Shown: piece after piece, positions 23,646 to 34,779 of the stretch
Numbering within the stretch: the stretch's first letter is position 1
Layout: every line of letters begins with the position of its first letter
Translations under genes and position numbers: made by a program
Notes under the pieces: generated by a model
Told to the model about the DNA's origin: nothing
What the model saw: the letters and a program-made list of their open reading frames with translations, nothing else
Databases searched by the model: none
Origin: Sophora flavescens
Lineage: Eukaryota; Streptophyta; Magnoliopsida; Fabales; Fabaceae
Length of the DNA: 64,000 nucleotides
Assembly: GCA_030762895.1 (NCBI GenBank)
Contig: CM061068.1
Span: forward strand, 41,030,783 to 41,094,782
Direction of reading: 5' to 3'

Positions 23646-23943
23646 AGAATGGAACGCGTTAAATCCAAGGGTGGAGACAGCTGCGTCAGGTTGACGCTGT
23701 GAGAATGGAACGCGGTGGAGAGAGCTACGTCAGGTTGACGCTGTGAGAATGGAACGCGGTGGAGAGAGCTACGTCAGGTTGACGCTGTGAGAATGGAACG
23801 CGGTGGATCCAAGGGTGGAGAGAGCTGCGTCAGGTTGACGCTTGTGAGAATGGAACGCGGTGGAGAGAGCTGCGTCAGGTTGACGCTGTGAGAATGGAAC
23901 GTGGTGGATCCAAGGGTGGAGAGAGCTGCGTCAGGTTGACGCT
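23646..23943 (+). repeat. Minisatellite in Ran-A promoter, left (about 6 units)
   Basis: Head-to-tail units start AGAATGGAACGCGGTGGA and end GCGTCAGGTTGACGCTGTG. They come in a short form (about 44 bp) and a long form (about 57 bp, with an added TCCAAGGGTGGA). The array stops about 115 bp upstream of the Ran-A start codon. Each unit contains TTGACG, which holds both the W-box core TTGAC and the TGA-factor core TGACG. The right allele or arm has about 12 units. Confidence 0.93.
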
Positions 23944-24057
23944 GAATCTTGAAATTGAAAACCCTTGCAATATAAAACCCTCCCATCTTCTTCCGTTTCT
24001 TCCCCATCCTTCTTCACTTCCCTTGTTCCTCTTCTTCTCCTTCGCACAACACAAACA

Positions 24058-24060
24058 ATG

Positions 24061-24103
<43 letters not shown>

Positions 24104-26004
24104 AATACTTCAATTCGATAAAAATTGTGTGTGTGTCCCTTTCTTGCAGGCTCTGCCGAATCAGCAAACCGTGGATTACCCTAGCTTCAAGCTCGTTATC
24201 GTCGGCGATGGCGGAACAGGTTCGCTTCCTTTCTTTTATTTCCTGATCCACTTTTTTCTTCTTTAATTCATCTTTCAGTTCAAACATTTCACCATTTATT
24301 TATTCTATTCTCTCTACTTTTCAAACCGCCATGTACGAATTACCTTTTAATTTGTCCAACAAGTTGAATCTTTCCTAATGATCTAGGTTATGACCTTGAT
24401 TGCAATATTTGTTTGTTGTATTAACTTGCAGGAAAAACCACCTTTGTTAAGAGGCATCTTACTGGTGAATTCGAGAAGAAATATGAACGTATGTATCTCT
24501 TTTTTATTCTTTATAATAATTAACTATTTACACACAATGTGACATGTTTTGATGGCTTTACTCATTCTTCGATATTGTGATGAACAACACAACAGCAACC
24601 ATCGGTGTGGAAGTTCACCCATTGGATTTCTTCACAAACTGTGGCAAGATTCGATTCTACTGCTGGGATACTGTGGCCAAGAGAAATTTGGTGGCCTTAG
24701 AGATGGCTATTAGTATGTCTCTCTTTTTCAGTTTACAAAGTGCCCTATTCACCATGGTTTCATTAGTTAAATACTCACCTATCAACGTGCAACAACTATA
24801 ATACAACATGCTTGTTTTTCAATCCTCTGCATTATTTTAATATTTATACACACAAACCCTCATGAACCTATCGATGGCCATATTTAAATTCATATTTTTA
24901 GGGTTTACAATTGAATTCAGAGTTTTTGAGGATTCTTCCGTTTGCATGTTGAGGGGCTTTCATTTATGCATTTTTGGTTCATTATGGATTCCCGCTTTGA
25001 TGCTCATCCGTCTTTATTTTGGATTCATTTATTCATTTATTTTATGAGGACTTGAAACCCCGATGATTTTTAGATCTTTGATCATTTGGTGCTGCCACTA
25101 AAACATGATTTAACCTTCTCTTATTCTGCATGGGTGATTTCTCTCGGTATTGTAATTTTGCAGGACAAGTACTCCTTGTGCCATTATAATGTTCGATGTT
25201 ACTTGCCCGATCGACATACAAAAATGTCCCTACCTGGCACCGTGATCTTTGTCGGTTCGGAAAACGAGAACTCCTTTAGACCTTTTTAAGCATGTGTATC
25301 TTTTTTAATCGGCATGTTGTTTATCTTACCTTGTGGGGCTTATTCACATGTGATTTTCGGGGTGTGTGAAAACATCCCAATTGTTCTCTCGGTAACAAGG
25401 TTGATGTGAAGAACAGGCAAGTGAAGGCAAAAGGGTTTACTTTCCACCGGAAGAAGAATTTGCAAGATACGAGATATCGACTAAGAGCAACTACAACTTT
25501 GAGAAACCTTTCCTGTACCTCCCGCCAGAAACTTGTGGGTAAGTACCACTAGTTTCTATTTTCTAAAGAATAATTTAGACTACATTGAACTTTCAAAAGC
25601 ATTTCAGCTTATGATCGCCACTTGTGCTAATTTTGCAGTGATCCTAACTTGCACTTCGTGAGAATCTCCTGCATTGGCTCCACCAGGAAGTTCAAATCGA
25701 TTTGATTGCACAAAGCAGCAATAAGTTCTCTGTTTTGAACTGAACTAGTTCTCGTCTTCCGTCGGCATGATAAATAGCTATATTGTGAAAAATTCAAAGA
25801 TGCATTTTTTTGAACTTTAAATTGTGCTCGATGGTGAATTCTCGACAATCAAGTTGGATTTCGATAGTTTAAGTATTGCATTGTCCTAGTTTCTTCAAAT
25901 GGAAGTCCTTTTAAATTTCCGTGTTGTTTTGCAGGCATGAGGTCGAGCTTGTCTGCAGCTGCTAGTCTGCCCTTCCCGACAATGATGACGACACATTTGA
26001 GTAA
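24058..26004 (+). CDS. GTP-binding nuclear protein Ran (Ran-A), left copy, frameshifted
   Basis: Ran is the small GTPase that drives nuclear import and export and spindle assembly. Exon 1 is only the ATG (24058-24060). Exon 2 is 24150-24219 ([21 protein letters not shown]-loop GDGGTGKT across the junction), exon 3 is 24432-24488, and exon 4 is 24596-24712 ([18 protein letters not shown]). Later exons give [19 protein letters not shown] and an acidic tail ending DDDTFE before TAA at 26002. Exon 4 lacks one base in the DTAGQ codons relative to the right arm (117 against 118 bp). Exons 5-8 contain further CAG/CTG-type faults. These are probably assembly errors, but loss of function is possible. 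Confidence 0.85.
24064..24100 (+). repeat. (CT)n microsatellite in Ran-A intron 1, left
   Basis: A CT run just after the ATG|GT donor of exon 1. The mirror tract is 44375-44413. Confidence 0.95.
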
Positions 26005-26621
26005 GAGTTGGGGCCTTTGTGGACCATTTTCTTGCGTTCTTTGGTGTTGTGTATGCTATACAATATATATGTTTTTGGGGCTTGTATTATTGATATTTGA
26101 GGATGTGAAATTTAATCGTTCTCGAGATGTTTGGCTTACTTTTAAATTTTCATTAATAGCCGCCTATATCGTTGTCGTCATTAGAATTTTGTTTAGGTGT
26201 AACCCGTCTCTTAGTGATGTGGTCATCATGTTTGACTTTTTTGAGTATTAGCGTGTTCTGACATCAAAAACCTATTTTAAAGGATGCATTTCACAATGAA
26301 CAAATAATCAGATTGATCGAAGTTCATACTCTTGACGGTAACATGATAGATATCGTTATCAAATTCAACGTTATTTTATAAGCTACTCTAGTCTGTTAAA
26401 ATGGTTTGTAGTTTAACAAGTCAGATAAATCAATTAACTACCATTTAATTCTTCCATTCTCTTCATTTTTCAATTTCAAGTTGTGGTAGTACTCGAATGG
26501 CTGGAGTTGCAACATTCTTTGATACAAGGCATTATATACCCAATAAAATTTGATCTTCAGTTTCAAGTCGAGAAGTAATAAATCCTTTGGAATCCATCAA
26601 AATCTAAGTGGTAACGAGCTT
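26005..26621. other. Ran-A 3' UTR/flank and spacer, left
   Basis: 26005-26140 is the Ran-A 3' end. It recurs almost unchanged at 30597-30731 and, inverted, at 37750-37868. The rest is AT-rich spacer with no gene. Confidence 0.7.
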
Positions 26622-27005
26622 GATATAATTGTAATTAAGAAATAAAAATTTAGTCATAACACGTGGAAGCTAAAACTTATTTAAAATGTAGTTATAAAAA
26701 ATTAAGTTTCCCATTGTTTAATACTAAAAACTCAAAAAATAAAATGCCACAATAACATTAATAATCAAATGCTAAATAAGATTAATATTAATATTTATAT
26801 TACCTTACATAAGATAGCCTAATAGCATATCAAGGCCACATCTACTAACATACCTACTGAAGCCTTAATATAAAACTTAAAGCCTACTACTACATACATA
26901 ACATAGGCCACACCACACCAGAGAAGAATCACAAAATAAGCCCAATACAATCCACACTGCACAAAATACATTTAACATCCCTTACTAAAGATGGCCATCT
27001 CGGAC

Positions 27006-28300
27006 CTACTCCTTCTCAATCTTTATATTCTTCTTCAACAATTTCAAGGGTAGCTTAAGGTCTGATTCGTTCTCCAAGGTGGAAGAGTTCCTCTTAAAAG
27101 GAGGACTTATGTTCTCCTTACCCTTTGACACAATGCAGGCTTTTTGACATTGAACTTTGACAGTTGAAGAGTCCTTAAGAGGAGTTAACTCCTGTGAGTC
27201 CTTCGACAGATCATAGCCCTCTTCACATTGGGCTTCATTGTCAACAACAACAGATGAGAACTTAGGCATCAGATCATGTCAACAGAAAAATGAAAACAGT
27301 TAGATAAACATTTAAAATAACATTCTTCCAACTAACATAGCATTCATTATTCAGTATTCATTATGACAATACCTATGCAAGTTCAATGCTAGAACCATCA
27401 AGCATTTGAAGCAACACCAAAACCTTGGAAAGAGTAAACAGATCCCTCTTGAAGATCCCTCTGAAGCTTGTAAATCAGAGTCCTCCTAACAGAAGCGTGA
27501 ATCATATCACCCTACAACCAGAAGCAATTTTCAAACAGAAATCAGCAAATAAAAATATATTTGTATTCAATAGACAATAAAATAGAATTATCAACACATA
27601 AAACCCTTAAACAACAACATTGTCATCCATCAGCACCATTTCCGTAGAGAATGGAATCTATTGCTTACTGAAATCAGCCACCAGCCATAGACGAATGACC
27701 TTGGGCATGATGGTCCAGCTCTCTTTCTGTGGAGAAATCTCTGTGATTGAATTAAACTTGGTAGACATCTCATAGGGATTGGTAGATATTTCATCAGCAA
27801 GTAAGAAATTCAAGTTCAGTGTTGTTATGAGTAGGTCGAATGTTGAGCTCCATCCAATCCCAAAGCACATTATATAGACGATTAAAAAAGAAGGTTAGGG
27901 TAAAATAGTAATAAAGTATTAAGGTAATAGAAATTTAAAATTATATCAAACAAAACCCTAACCCCAATATTTTGCCCAAGTGCCCGCCAGAAATCCCAAA
28001 AAAATCTAACCTAGTTTGAAATTATTTGAAACAAAACCCTAACCCCAATATCTTGTGTTTTTGCCCGCTAGAAATCCAATATGTTGTGCTTTTGCCCGCC
28101 AGAAATCCAAAACAAATGTAACCAAAATCGAAATTTGAAATAAAGCAAACCCCTAACACCAAAAGCTTTGCCATAATCGCGCTAGATTTGAAAATAAAGC
28201 AAATAAATATTGAAAATTGGAATGCATCGAACAAAATTCCAGATTCCCAAAGCGAGAAAGGGACTGAGCCAACGATCTCGTGAGACGGAGGGGAAGCCAT
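27006..28300 (-). pseudogene. RPA1-like (DUF223 OB-fold) pseudogene, left copy
   Basis: On the minus strand a short first exon (MASPPSHE) is followed by an exon reading ITEISPQKESWTIMPKVIRL then WLVADFSKQ. This is the N-terminal OB-fold of plant replication protein A 70-kDa-like proteins, which bind single-stranded DNA. Next come IPFSTEMVLMDDN, then an exon GDMIHATVRRTLIYKLQRDL then QEGSVYSFQGFGVASNA, and a last exon MPKFSSVVVDNEAQCEEG ending KKNIKIEKE. The TAG between FSKQ and IPFST is present in all three copies, and the central DNA-binding domains are missing. Plant Helitrons often carry such RPA-like genes, but no Helitron ends or helicase are seen here. Confidence 0.7.
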
Positions 28301-28423
28301 TTTGAGCGGGGAAAGGGCGGCGATCTGAGCGAGCGGCGCGCGCATGGCTCTATGGTTAACAGCGTGAGATATAGATGAGAGAAGCAAATGAAGAAGACAC
28401 GGGAAAACACAATCTCCTCTGCA

Positions 28424-29105
28424 AGGAAAGCACATCCTTTGATGTACGAATGTCACCTCCACTGGACGTGGTTTACTTCGAAAAATCCGTGACCTATGGA
28501 AGAGAGAGGATGAGAGAAGTTGCAATAAGAAAATGAAAGTTAGGGTTGAAGGAAATGGGCCTCTAACAATGCAATACATTGGCCCAACGTCCTTTTGCTT
28601 AATTGTATATTAATAGATTAGTATTTTTCTCTTCATATTCAAGAAAGTTTTAAAACAGAATCCTATTTTATTTAATTAAGACCTTATATTTCAAATTTTT
28701 TTAAATGAATCTCTACTAACGTAAACTTTAGCATTTTGATTAAAAAAATAAATAAACTTTAGTATTCAAATTGGTTTGACGCAATTTTAACATCTTGAAA
28801 TTGATCAATCAGACCAGAACTCAAACCAATATAGATTTAATTGATTCGAGCGTTTTGTATCGCCTTCAACCAGCCCAACAAACCAGATTACACACCTAGA
28901 CCTTAGAACAACCTAGTTATTAAACGATTTCACAAAATAAAATATAATTTTAAATAAATGGATAAGAGCAAGTTTTTTTTAGAGGAGGAAAAACTTGTGT
29001 CAAAAGGGGATCACTTGGGCCATGGCACAATCTTCGCTATTCCCTCATACAGTCGCGCAAACTATTCCAAGACCCGAAGCGTATTGAAACAACCAACTCC
29101 AATTA
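28424..29105. other. Leader region of RPA-like pseudogene and spacer, left
   Basis: The part next to the pseudogene is T/C-rich on the minus strand, like a leader. It carries a long open frame without recognisable protein. The remainder is AT-rich, with no gene seen. Confidence 0.5.
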
Positions 29106-29423
29106 GTGTGTGTTTGGATGAGTGTTTGACAAACATGATTTTGGATATAATTGATTTTGTAGAATTGATTTCAATACAATCGAGTTTGAAGTAAAGTGAT
29201 TTATGTTTGGATGTTTTTACTTTTAAAGCAAGTTGGATGTAAAACTTAATGTAATTTTTTAATCCAAAAGCAGAACCTACTCAAGTACATACGGCGAGAA
29301 TCAATTTTGGATGCAAAATTGATTCCAAAAACGTGTTACCAAACACCTCTTTTTTTACCAGAATCACGTTTGACAGGTATAGAAGCACTTCCGGTGCTTC
29401 CAGAAGTGGAACCAAACACACAC
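29106..29423. mobile_element. GTGTGTTTGG MITE, left inner copy
   Basis: 318 bp with inverted ends GTGTGTGTTTGG / CCAAACACACAC. Flanked by TTA on both sides (29103-29105, 29424-29426), the 3-bp duplication expected of PIF/Harbinger-like MITEs. Confidence 0.82.
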
Positions 29424-29635
29424 TTACTCCGGAGAGAAGGGTCACAAAATGCCCATGGCGATGGCTAACTAATAAGTGAGATTTTCAATTTAAGAAAAGT
29501 ATCTCATAAACGATCATGAAATTTCAAATCCTCAGATCCACGTCCTCAAATATCAATAATACAAGCCCCAAAACATATTGTAGCATACACAATAACGGCA
29601 ACCAAAGAAGTTGGTCCACAGACGGACAAAAGTCT

Positions 29636-30456
29636 TTACTCAAATGTGTCATCATCATCGTCAGGAAGGGGCTGACTAGCAGCAGCAGCAAGCTCAGCCT
29701 TGTGCCTGCAAAACGCCACCAATACATTAATTATAGTCCGCCACGGAAAAACTAATGCATTTTGTGGACTAGTTTAAAATTCAAAATGCAGTTTGAATTT
29801 CCACAAACTATTTATTTATGTTTTTATCATGCCGACCACAAGGGCAGGTATAATTCTCAAATGCCGTTGAAGAGAGGATTAGTTCATTTCATGAAAGAAA
29901 GCTTACTGATGTTGTGCAAGCAAATCAATTTGAACTTAGGCGGAGCCAATGCAGGAGATTCTACGAAGTACAAGTTGGGATCACTGCAAAATTGAGATAA
30001 GCAGCAAAACATAAGCTGAAATGAATTTGAAAGTTCGATGTAGTGTTGACTACTTTTGTAGAAGGTAGAAACCAGTGGTACCTACCCAGCAAGTTTCCTG
30101 GCAAGATACAGGAAAGGCTTCTCGAAGTTGTAGTTGCTCTTAGCTGATATCTCATAGTACTGCAAATTCTTCTTCCGGTGGAAAGTAACCTGCTTTGCCT
30201 TCACTTGCCTGTTCTTCACATCTACCTTGTTACCACAAAGAACAATTGGAATGTTTTCATAGACCCTGAAAAGTAGATGGGAGGAAGGTGCCCGTAAGAT
30301 AATATAAACAATTTTTTGCCGATCATTTAGTACAGTAAAAAGAAGTTTAAAGGACTTGATTTACAAACCGACAAAGATCACGATGCCAGGTAGGGACGTT
30401 TTTGTATGTTAGTACTGCGATGCGTCAAACATTATAATGGCACACTGTCCATGAAT
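29636..30456 (-). pseudogene. Ran-B, 5'-truncated Ran (exons 5-8), left copy
   Basis: Exon 8 29636-29705, exon 7 29907-29983, exon 6 30086-30265, exon 5 30369-30456. These correspond to the right-arm copy at 38008-38831, where all four exons read cleanly. Here exon 7 has lost a base at a CTG (77 against 78 bp) and exon 5 is garbled near its start and in DVTARLTY. The P-loop, switch I and DTAGQ exons are absent, so no working GTPase can be made. It lies tail to tail with Ran-A. Confidence 0.85.
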
Positions 30457-30596
30457 CTGCTAACATACTACACCAAGTTAAAAGCACTAAATAGGAAGTA
30501 AAACAAATATATATACAAAGTGATTTGAATCGTGGCGGAATAAAAAGCATAACAAACATTTCAAGCCGAAGCAGGATATGATTAAATATTTCAGGT

Positions 30597-30731
30597 GTAA
30601 GAGTTGGGATGCTGTGGACCATTTTCTTGCGTTCTTTGGTGTTGTGTATGCTCACGATATATATGTTTTTGCGGCTTGTATTATTGATATTTGAGGATGT
30701 GAAATTTAATCGTCTATGAGATGTTTGGCTT
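30597..30731 (+). pseudogene. Ran 3'-end fragment, left, cut by gap
   Basis: The sequence starts GTAAGAGTTGGGATGC and follows the Ran-A 3' UTR (26001 onward). It is joined directly to intron 4 of Ran-B at 30596/30597 and runs into the gap. It marks the end of a further Ran copy or an inverted-duplication junction. Confidence 0.75.
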
Positions 30732-31231
30732 NNNNNNNNNNNNNNNNNNNNNNNNNNNNNNNNNNNNNNNNNNNNNNNNNNNNNNNNNNNNNNNNNNNNN
30801 NNNNNNNNNNNNNNNNNNNNNNNNNNNNNNNNNNNNNNNNNNNNNNNNNNNNNNNNNNNNNNNNNNNNNNNNNNNNNNNNNNNNNNNNNNNNNNNNNNNN
30901 NNNNNNNNNNNNNNNNNNNNNNNNNNNNNNNNNNNNNNNNNNNNNNNNNNNNNNNNNNNNNNNNNNNNNNNNNNNNNNNNNNNNNNNNNNNNNNNNNNNN
31001 NNNNNNNNNNNNNNNNNNNNNNNNNNNNNNNNNNNNNNNNNNNNNNNNNNNNNNNNNNNNNNNNNNNNNNNNNNNNNNNNNNNNNNNNNNNNNNNNNNNN
31101 NNNNNNNNNNNNNNNNNNNNNNNNNNNNNNNNNNNNNNNNNNNNNNNNNNNNNNNNNNNNNNNNNNNNNNNNNNNNNNNNNNNNNNNNNNNNNNNNNNNN
31201 NNNNNNNNNNNNNNNNNNNNNNNNNNNNNNN
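30732..31231. other. Assembly gap, exactly 500 N
   Basis: A run of exactly 500 Ns is a round placeholder length typical of scaffolding rather than a measured gap. It separates one contig ending at 30731 from another starting at 31232, so no base-level evidence joins the two arms in this orientation. Confidence 0.98.
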
Positions 31232-33240
31232 ACCATCATAACCAAACATCCCATATTATATAGTTGGTACCTCCACTGTAGAAGGCCGAAGGCTAACATC
31301 CTCTAGCTTTTAGCGTGTGTTGGGAAGTTGAGAATGGCTATATGACCCCGGAAATGAAAAGCGGTAGCACATCAGCCGACCACGACAGCATCATAACCCG
31401 CCTGCTGGACCCACGAACAGAACTCGCAATTGCACCTCGGAAGCCTCCATGACCCGCGAGTTCTCGGCATCGCCGTCACCCTCCTCCACAACCACAGTCG
31501 TCGCTGTTAGCCACCCAACTTCACTTGAACCAGAGTCGCCTCACAAACCAGCTCTAGGTGTTATCCATCCTTCCTCACACGTGTCCAGTCGCGTCGACGC
31601 CGTACGGTTCGCCACTCATCTGGTTACCGCCGCTGCTCATCATAATTTGAGATCTGCAGCACATTAACACCTCAACCAGAAGAATCAGGCCATCAAAATA
31701 AGTTTAAAAACAGAGTGAGGTTTTACACAAAGATAGTGATTTAAAAGAAGAAGCTGGATCTGGGTAGAGGTAGAGGCGGCTCGACGATGGCGGTGGGCCA
31801 CCTCATCCCAGATCCGCCGTATTCGATACTTCAGCCGCCACAATGGGGGAGGACACAGGCACGACAGCGGAGGGAAGGGGTTCACGACGGAGAGAGGGAA
31901 AGGCACACAGAGGTATGAGAGAGAGGGACCTTTTAGCATCTGATGGTAAATTACCATGTTTCCCCAGGTTGAATTTCTTCAATCTCATCCACTAATTTAT
32001 TTTAATAATATTTGGACGGATGAGATTGCCCAAGGTTGGGTCCTCCAAGTACTTTACTGAGGACGTTGTTGGGTGTTTGATCAAAACAGGGTCCTTTTAG
32101 AAACTTATTACCAGTTTAGGGTCCTTTTGAAATAAATTATTAATGAGGGGTCTTTTTTGACACGGTAACATATTTTATTTTATTTTCTTTCTGACAAGTC
32201 AAAGGTACTAGTTAGAGTGACGCCTTCAAAGGTGTGAGTCAAAATGACGCCTCCCGTTAAAAAAAAACTGACCCCCTGCACCGCCCGTCCCCTGTCATTG
32301 CGCCCCTTGTCCCCCACCCACCCAATTAATTAAACCCCCCTCCCCATCCTATATATAAAGCAGCGGACACCTCCTCCCTACACACCACACACATCTTCAG
32401 CAATTCAATTTTCACACTCTAGTTTTTTTTAATGATAGTTTTCTGTCAAATTGCTTGAAAGCTTCATTTTAATTTTGTAAGGTATTTTTTTATGATACAT
32501 AATTTTATTTAAATGTAATATTAATTTTTTGTACATTTTGTATTTTTATTGCTACAAATTTTAATATGTCGGTATTGTTTTTATTTTTATTTATGTGCTA
32601 TAAAAAATGTCGTTACTTTGTCTTTATAATTGCTACTTAATTAATTACTTAATTATTTTAAGGTTAAAGTAATATTTTGGTCCCTATATGTGACACTGAT
32701 TTTCAATATGGTCCCTATACGTAAAAAGTTATCAATTTGGTCCCTATACATGACATTGGTTTTCAATTTGGTCATCACCGCTAATTGGTCCCTATATAAG
32801 AAGACCCAATTGCAAATTATTGTCACATGTAGGGACCAATTCAACAAAAAAAATGAAATCGGTCCCTACATCTGACAATTATTTTCAATTTGGTTCCTAT
32901 ACGTGATAATAATTTGCAATTTGGTCCCTCTTAAATAGGGACCAATTAGCGGTGAGAACCAAATTGAAATCCAGTGTCACGTATAGGGACCAAATTGATA
33001 ACTTTTTACGTATAGGGACCAAATTGAAAATCAGTGTCACGTATAGGGACCAAAAGATTACTTTAACCTTATTTTAATTATTTTTTAATTAATTAATTAA
33101 TTACTTAATTATTTTTTTATTACTTAATTGAATTTTTATTACTTTAGTTTTTTAAGTGTCTTTTTAATATGGCGTTAATCAGGGGCATGTTTGGTAGACC
33201 TCGGTCCGGTGAAAAGATATGGTATCATCTAGCTCACAAT
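31232..33240. repeat. Core copy of the 46.7-49.2 kb segment
   Basis: It is in the same orientation as 46716-49160 and nearly identical. It lacks 46804-47311: after GCGTGTGTT, the first bases of the MITE, it jumps to TGGGAAGTTGAGAATGG. So a deletion ran from inside the MITE into the flank. It also lacks the long gypsy LTR, ending with GATATGGTATCAT and then a partial repeat of the AGGGGCACGTTTGGTAG block. It contains its own foldback (32661-33069) and TATA segment (near 32350). Confidence 0.85.
32661..33069. mobile_element. Foldback element with GGTCCCTATA arms, core copy
   Basis: The same hairpin as 12611-13020, with the flanking 7-bp repeat TATTTTA on both sides. Confidence 0.8.
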
Positions 33241-33725
33241 CAGGGGCACGTTTGGTAGACCTCAGTCCGGTGGATACATCACTATTGAAAGGTAATAACA
33301 GATCCCAATACCCATTAACTACGAATTTAAAGTGCATGTTGTGAATTTAATCTAAACCTTGACATTTTGGGTGATGTAGTCATTCTAGGATAACAGATTC
33401 ATGAGTCTTGTTGTAATTTTGTCTGTCAAGATTGTTTACAATTAATGAAGGACATGGTTCCTGAGGGTAAGGAGCTAATGCCACATAGGATTCAGTTTTG
33501 TACTACGGTTGACTCCCAGGCAGAGATGGGGGGTTATAATTCTCAACTTGTTGTTATATACGTGATTAAGTTGTTTTGTTTAGTTTCTACTGGCAAGTAG
33601 CCTATCAAACGAAGGTTTTGATGTATATAGTATGTAAATTTTTCTATAAAAGCTAGTAGCGTACTGCCTTTTGAAGGGTGACTTTGTTATGTGAGTGCTT
33701 ATATCCAAGATTCACCTCCCTGGTA
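33241..33725. other. Core-specific sequence, no gene seen
   Basis: A spacer not duplicated elsewhere in the window. No conserved ORF or repeat structure is recognised. Confidence 0.5.
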
Positions 33726-33865
33726 GTGTATGTTTGGATGAACGTTTGATAAAAGTGATTTTGAATGTAATTGATCTTGTAAAATTGATTTCATTAGAAT
33801 TGAGTTTGAAGTGAAGTGATTTATGTTTGAATGTTTTTATTTTGAAAGTAAGTTTGACGTATGCC
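33726..33865. mobile_element. GTGTGTTTGG MITE fragment
   Basis: It matches the first ~140 bp of the MITE family (TGTTTGGATGA...GAGTTTGAAGTGAAGTGATT region) and then stops. The other half is missing. It is clearly more diverged than the other copies. Confidence 0.7.
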
Positions 33866-34019
33866 TTACAATAATAACAAACAATAACAATTACTAATAA
33901 TACTAACATTTGCCATCGATTTTTCACCATCGATTTTTGATCGGTTTTACTGGCTCTGAACCGGTCTGATTGGTTCATAACCAGTTCTATACAATTCTAA
34001 AATCAGTTGCTTTTTTTAT

Positions 34020-34383
34020 GAGTAAAGTAATAATTAGTGATTATTTAATGGTGATTAACAGTATAAATTTACACTAATAAATAATCACCAAATTATTACT
34101 GTTAAATTATGAAGAGTAACAATGACACTAACCACCATTTTACAATATAAATTTACTCCATTAAACAATCACTAATTATAACTTTACTCATAAAAAATTT
34201 ATCATGTAAAATTAAAAAGAAGTTTCCAGCAATTTAATTAAGGAACACCGGTAGAAAAATTAATACTATGAACTATGAGGGGTAGTAATTTGATGGTGTG
34301 ATTTATATATTGGTGATTATTTATTGGTGTAAATTTATACTGTTAATCACCATTAAATAATCACTAATTATTACTTTACTCAT
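34020..34383. repeat. Foldback with 72-bp arms and ~105-bp direct repeats
   Basis: 34020-34091 and 34312-34383 are inverted copies differing at a single position (GAGTAAAGTAATAATTAGTG at the left end). One of two ~105-bp direct repeats lies between them (34200-34310) and the other just outside (34393-34496); both contain AACACCGGTAGAAAAATT. The nature of the element is unknown. Confidence 0.75.
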
Positions 34384-34770
34384 AAAAAAATTATCTTATA
34401 AAATTAAAACGAAGTTTCCAACAATTTAATTAAAGAACACCGGTAGAAAAATTAATACTATGAACTATGAGGGGGAGTAATCTGATGGTGTGATTTAAAG
34501 GGGGTAATATAAAGAGGGGGTAATATAAAGGGGGTGGGGGGTTTGATTAATTGTGTGGGTGGGTGGGGGACAGGGGTGCAGCCGCTCGGGGGGTCAGTTT
34601 TTTAAAAAAAAAAAGAGAGGTGCTTCTGACTTGTGTCTTTGACCTGTCAGAAAGAAAAAAATAAATGTCACTGTGTCAAAAAGAATTCCCATTGATAATT
34701 TGTTTCAAGATGATCGTAAATTGATAATAAGTTTCTAAAAGAATCCTATTTTGATCAAACACCCGAGGAT
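34384..34770. repeat. Diverged relative of the TATA-bearing repeat
   Basis: It follows the order of 13150-13570: A-rich lead, GGGGGTTTGATTAATT, GGGGACAGGGG, CTTTGACCTGTCAGAAAG, then CCTATTTTGATCAAACACCC. It is clearly diverged and lacks a good TATA box. It shows that this is a repeat family rather than a single-copy promoter. Confidence 0.6.
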
Positions 34771-34779
34771 GTTAGACAA

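Larger units (their letters stand above)
1..30715. repeat. Left arm of giant inverted repeat
   Basis: Every element here recurs in reverse order and orientation in 37750-61623. Paired coordinates sum to about 61620 outside the LTR element at 14434-21585, and to about 68770 and then 68470 inside it. The steps are the 7.15-kb insertion and a 0.3-kb minisatellite difference. Base 1 pairs with 61623, so the homology continues off the left edge. Near the inner end the left arm keeps Ran 3'-flank sequence up to the gap, while the right arm switches to RPA-pseudogene sequence. Identity is high throughout. Whether this is a palindrome or two alleles cannot be settled from sequence. Confidence 0.95.

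Noticed and set aside
23646..23943. CRISPR-like array
   Set aside because: Regular repeats, but without unique spacers and in a plant nuclear context next to a spliced gene; it is a minisatellite.
26622..28423. Complete Helitron
   Set aside because: The RPA-like content is suggestive, but neither segment boundary shows TC or CTRR ends with a hairpin, and no Rep/helicase is present.
30425..31306. Open frames of 180-274 codons across the gap
   Set aside because: They consist of Ns. No real sequence supports them.
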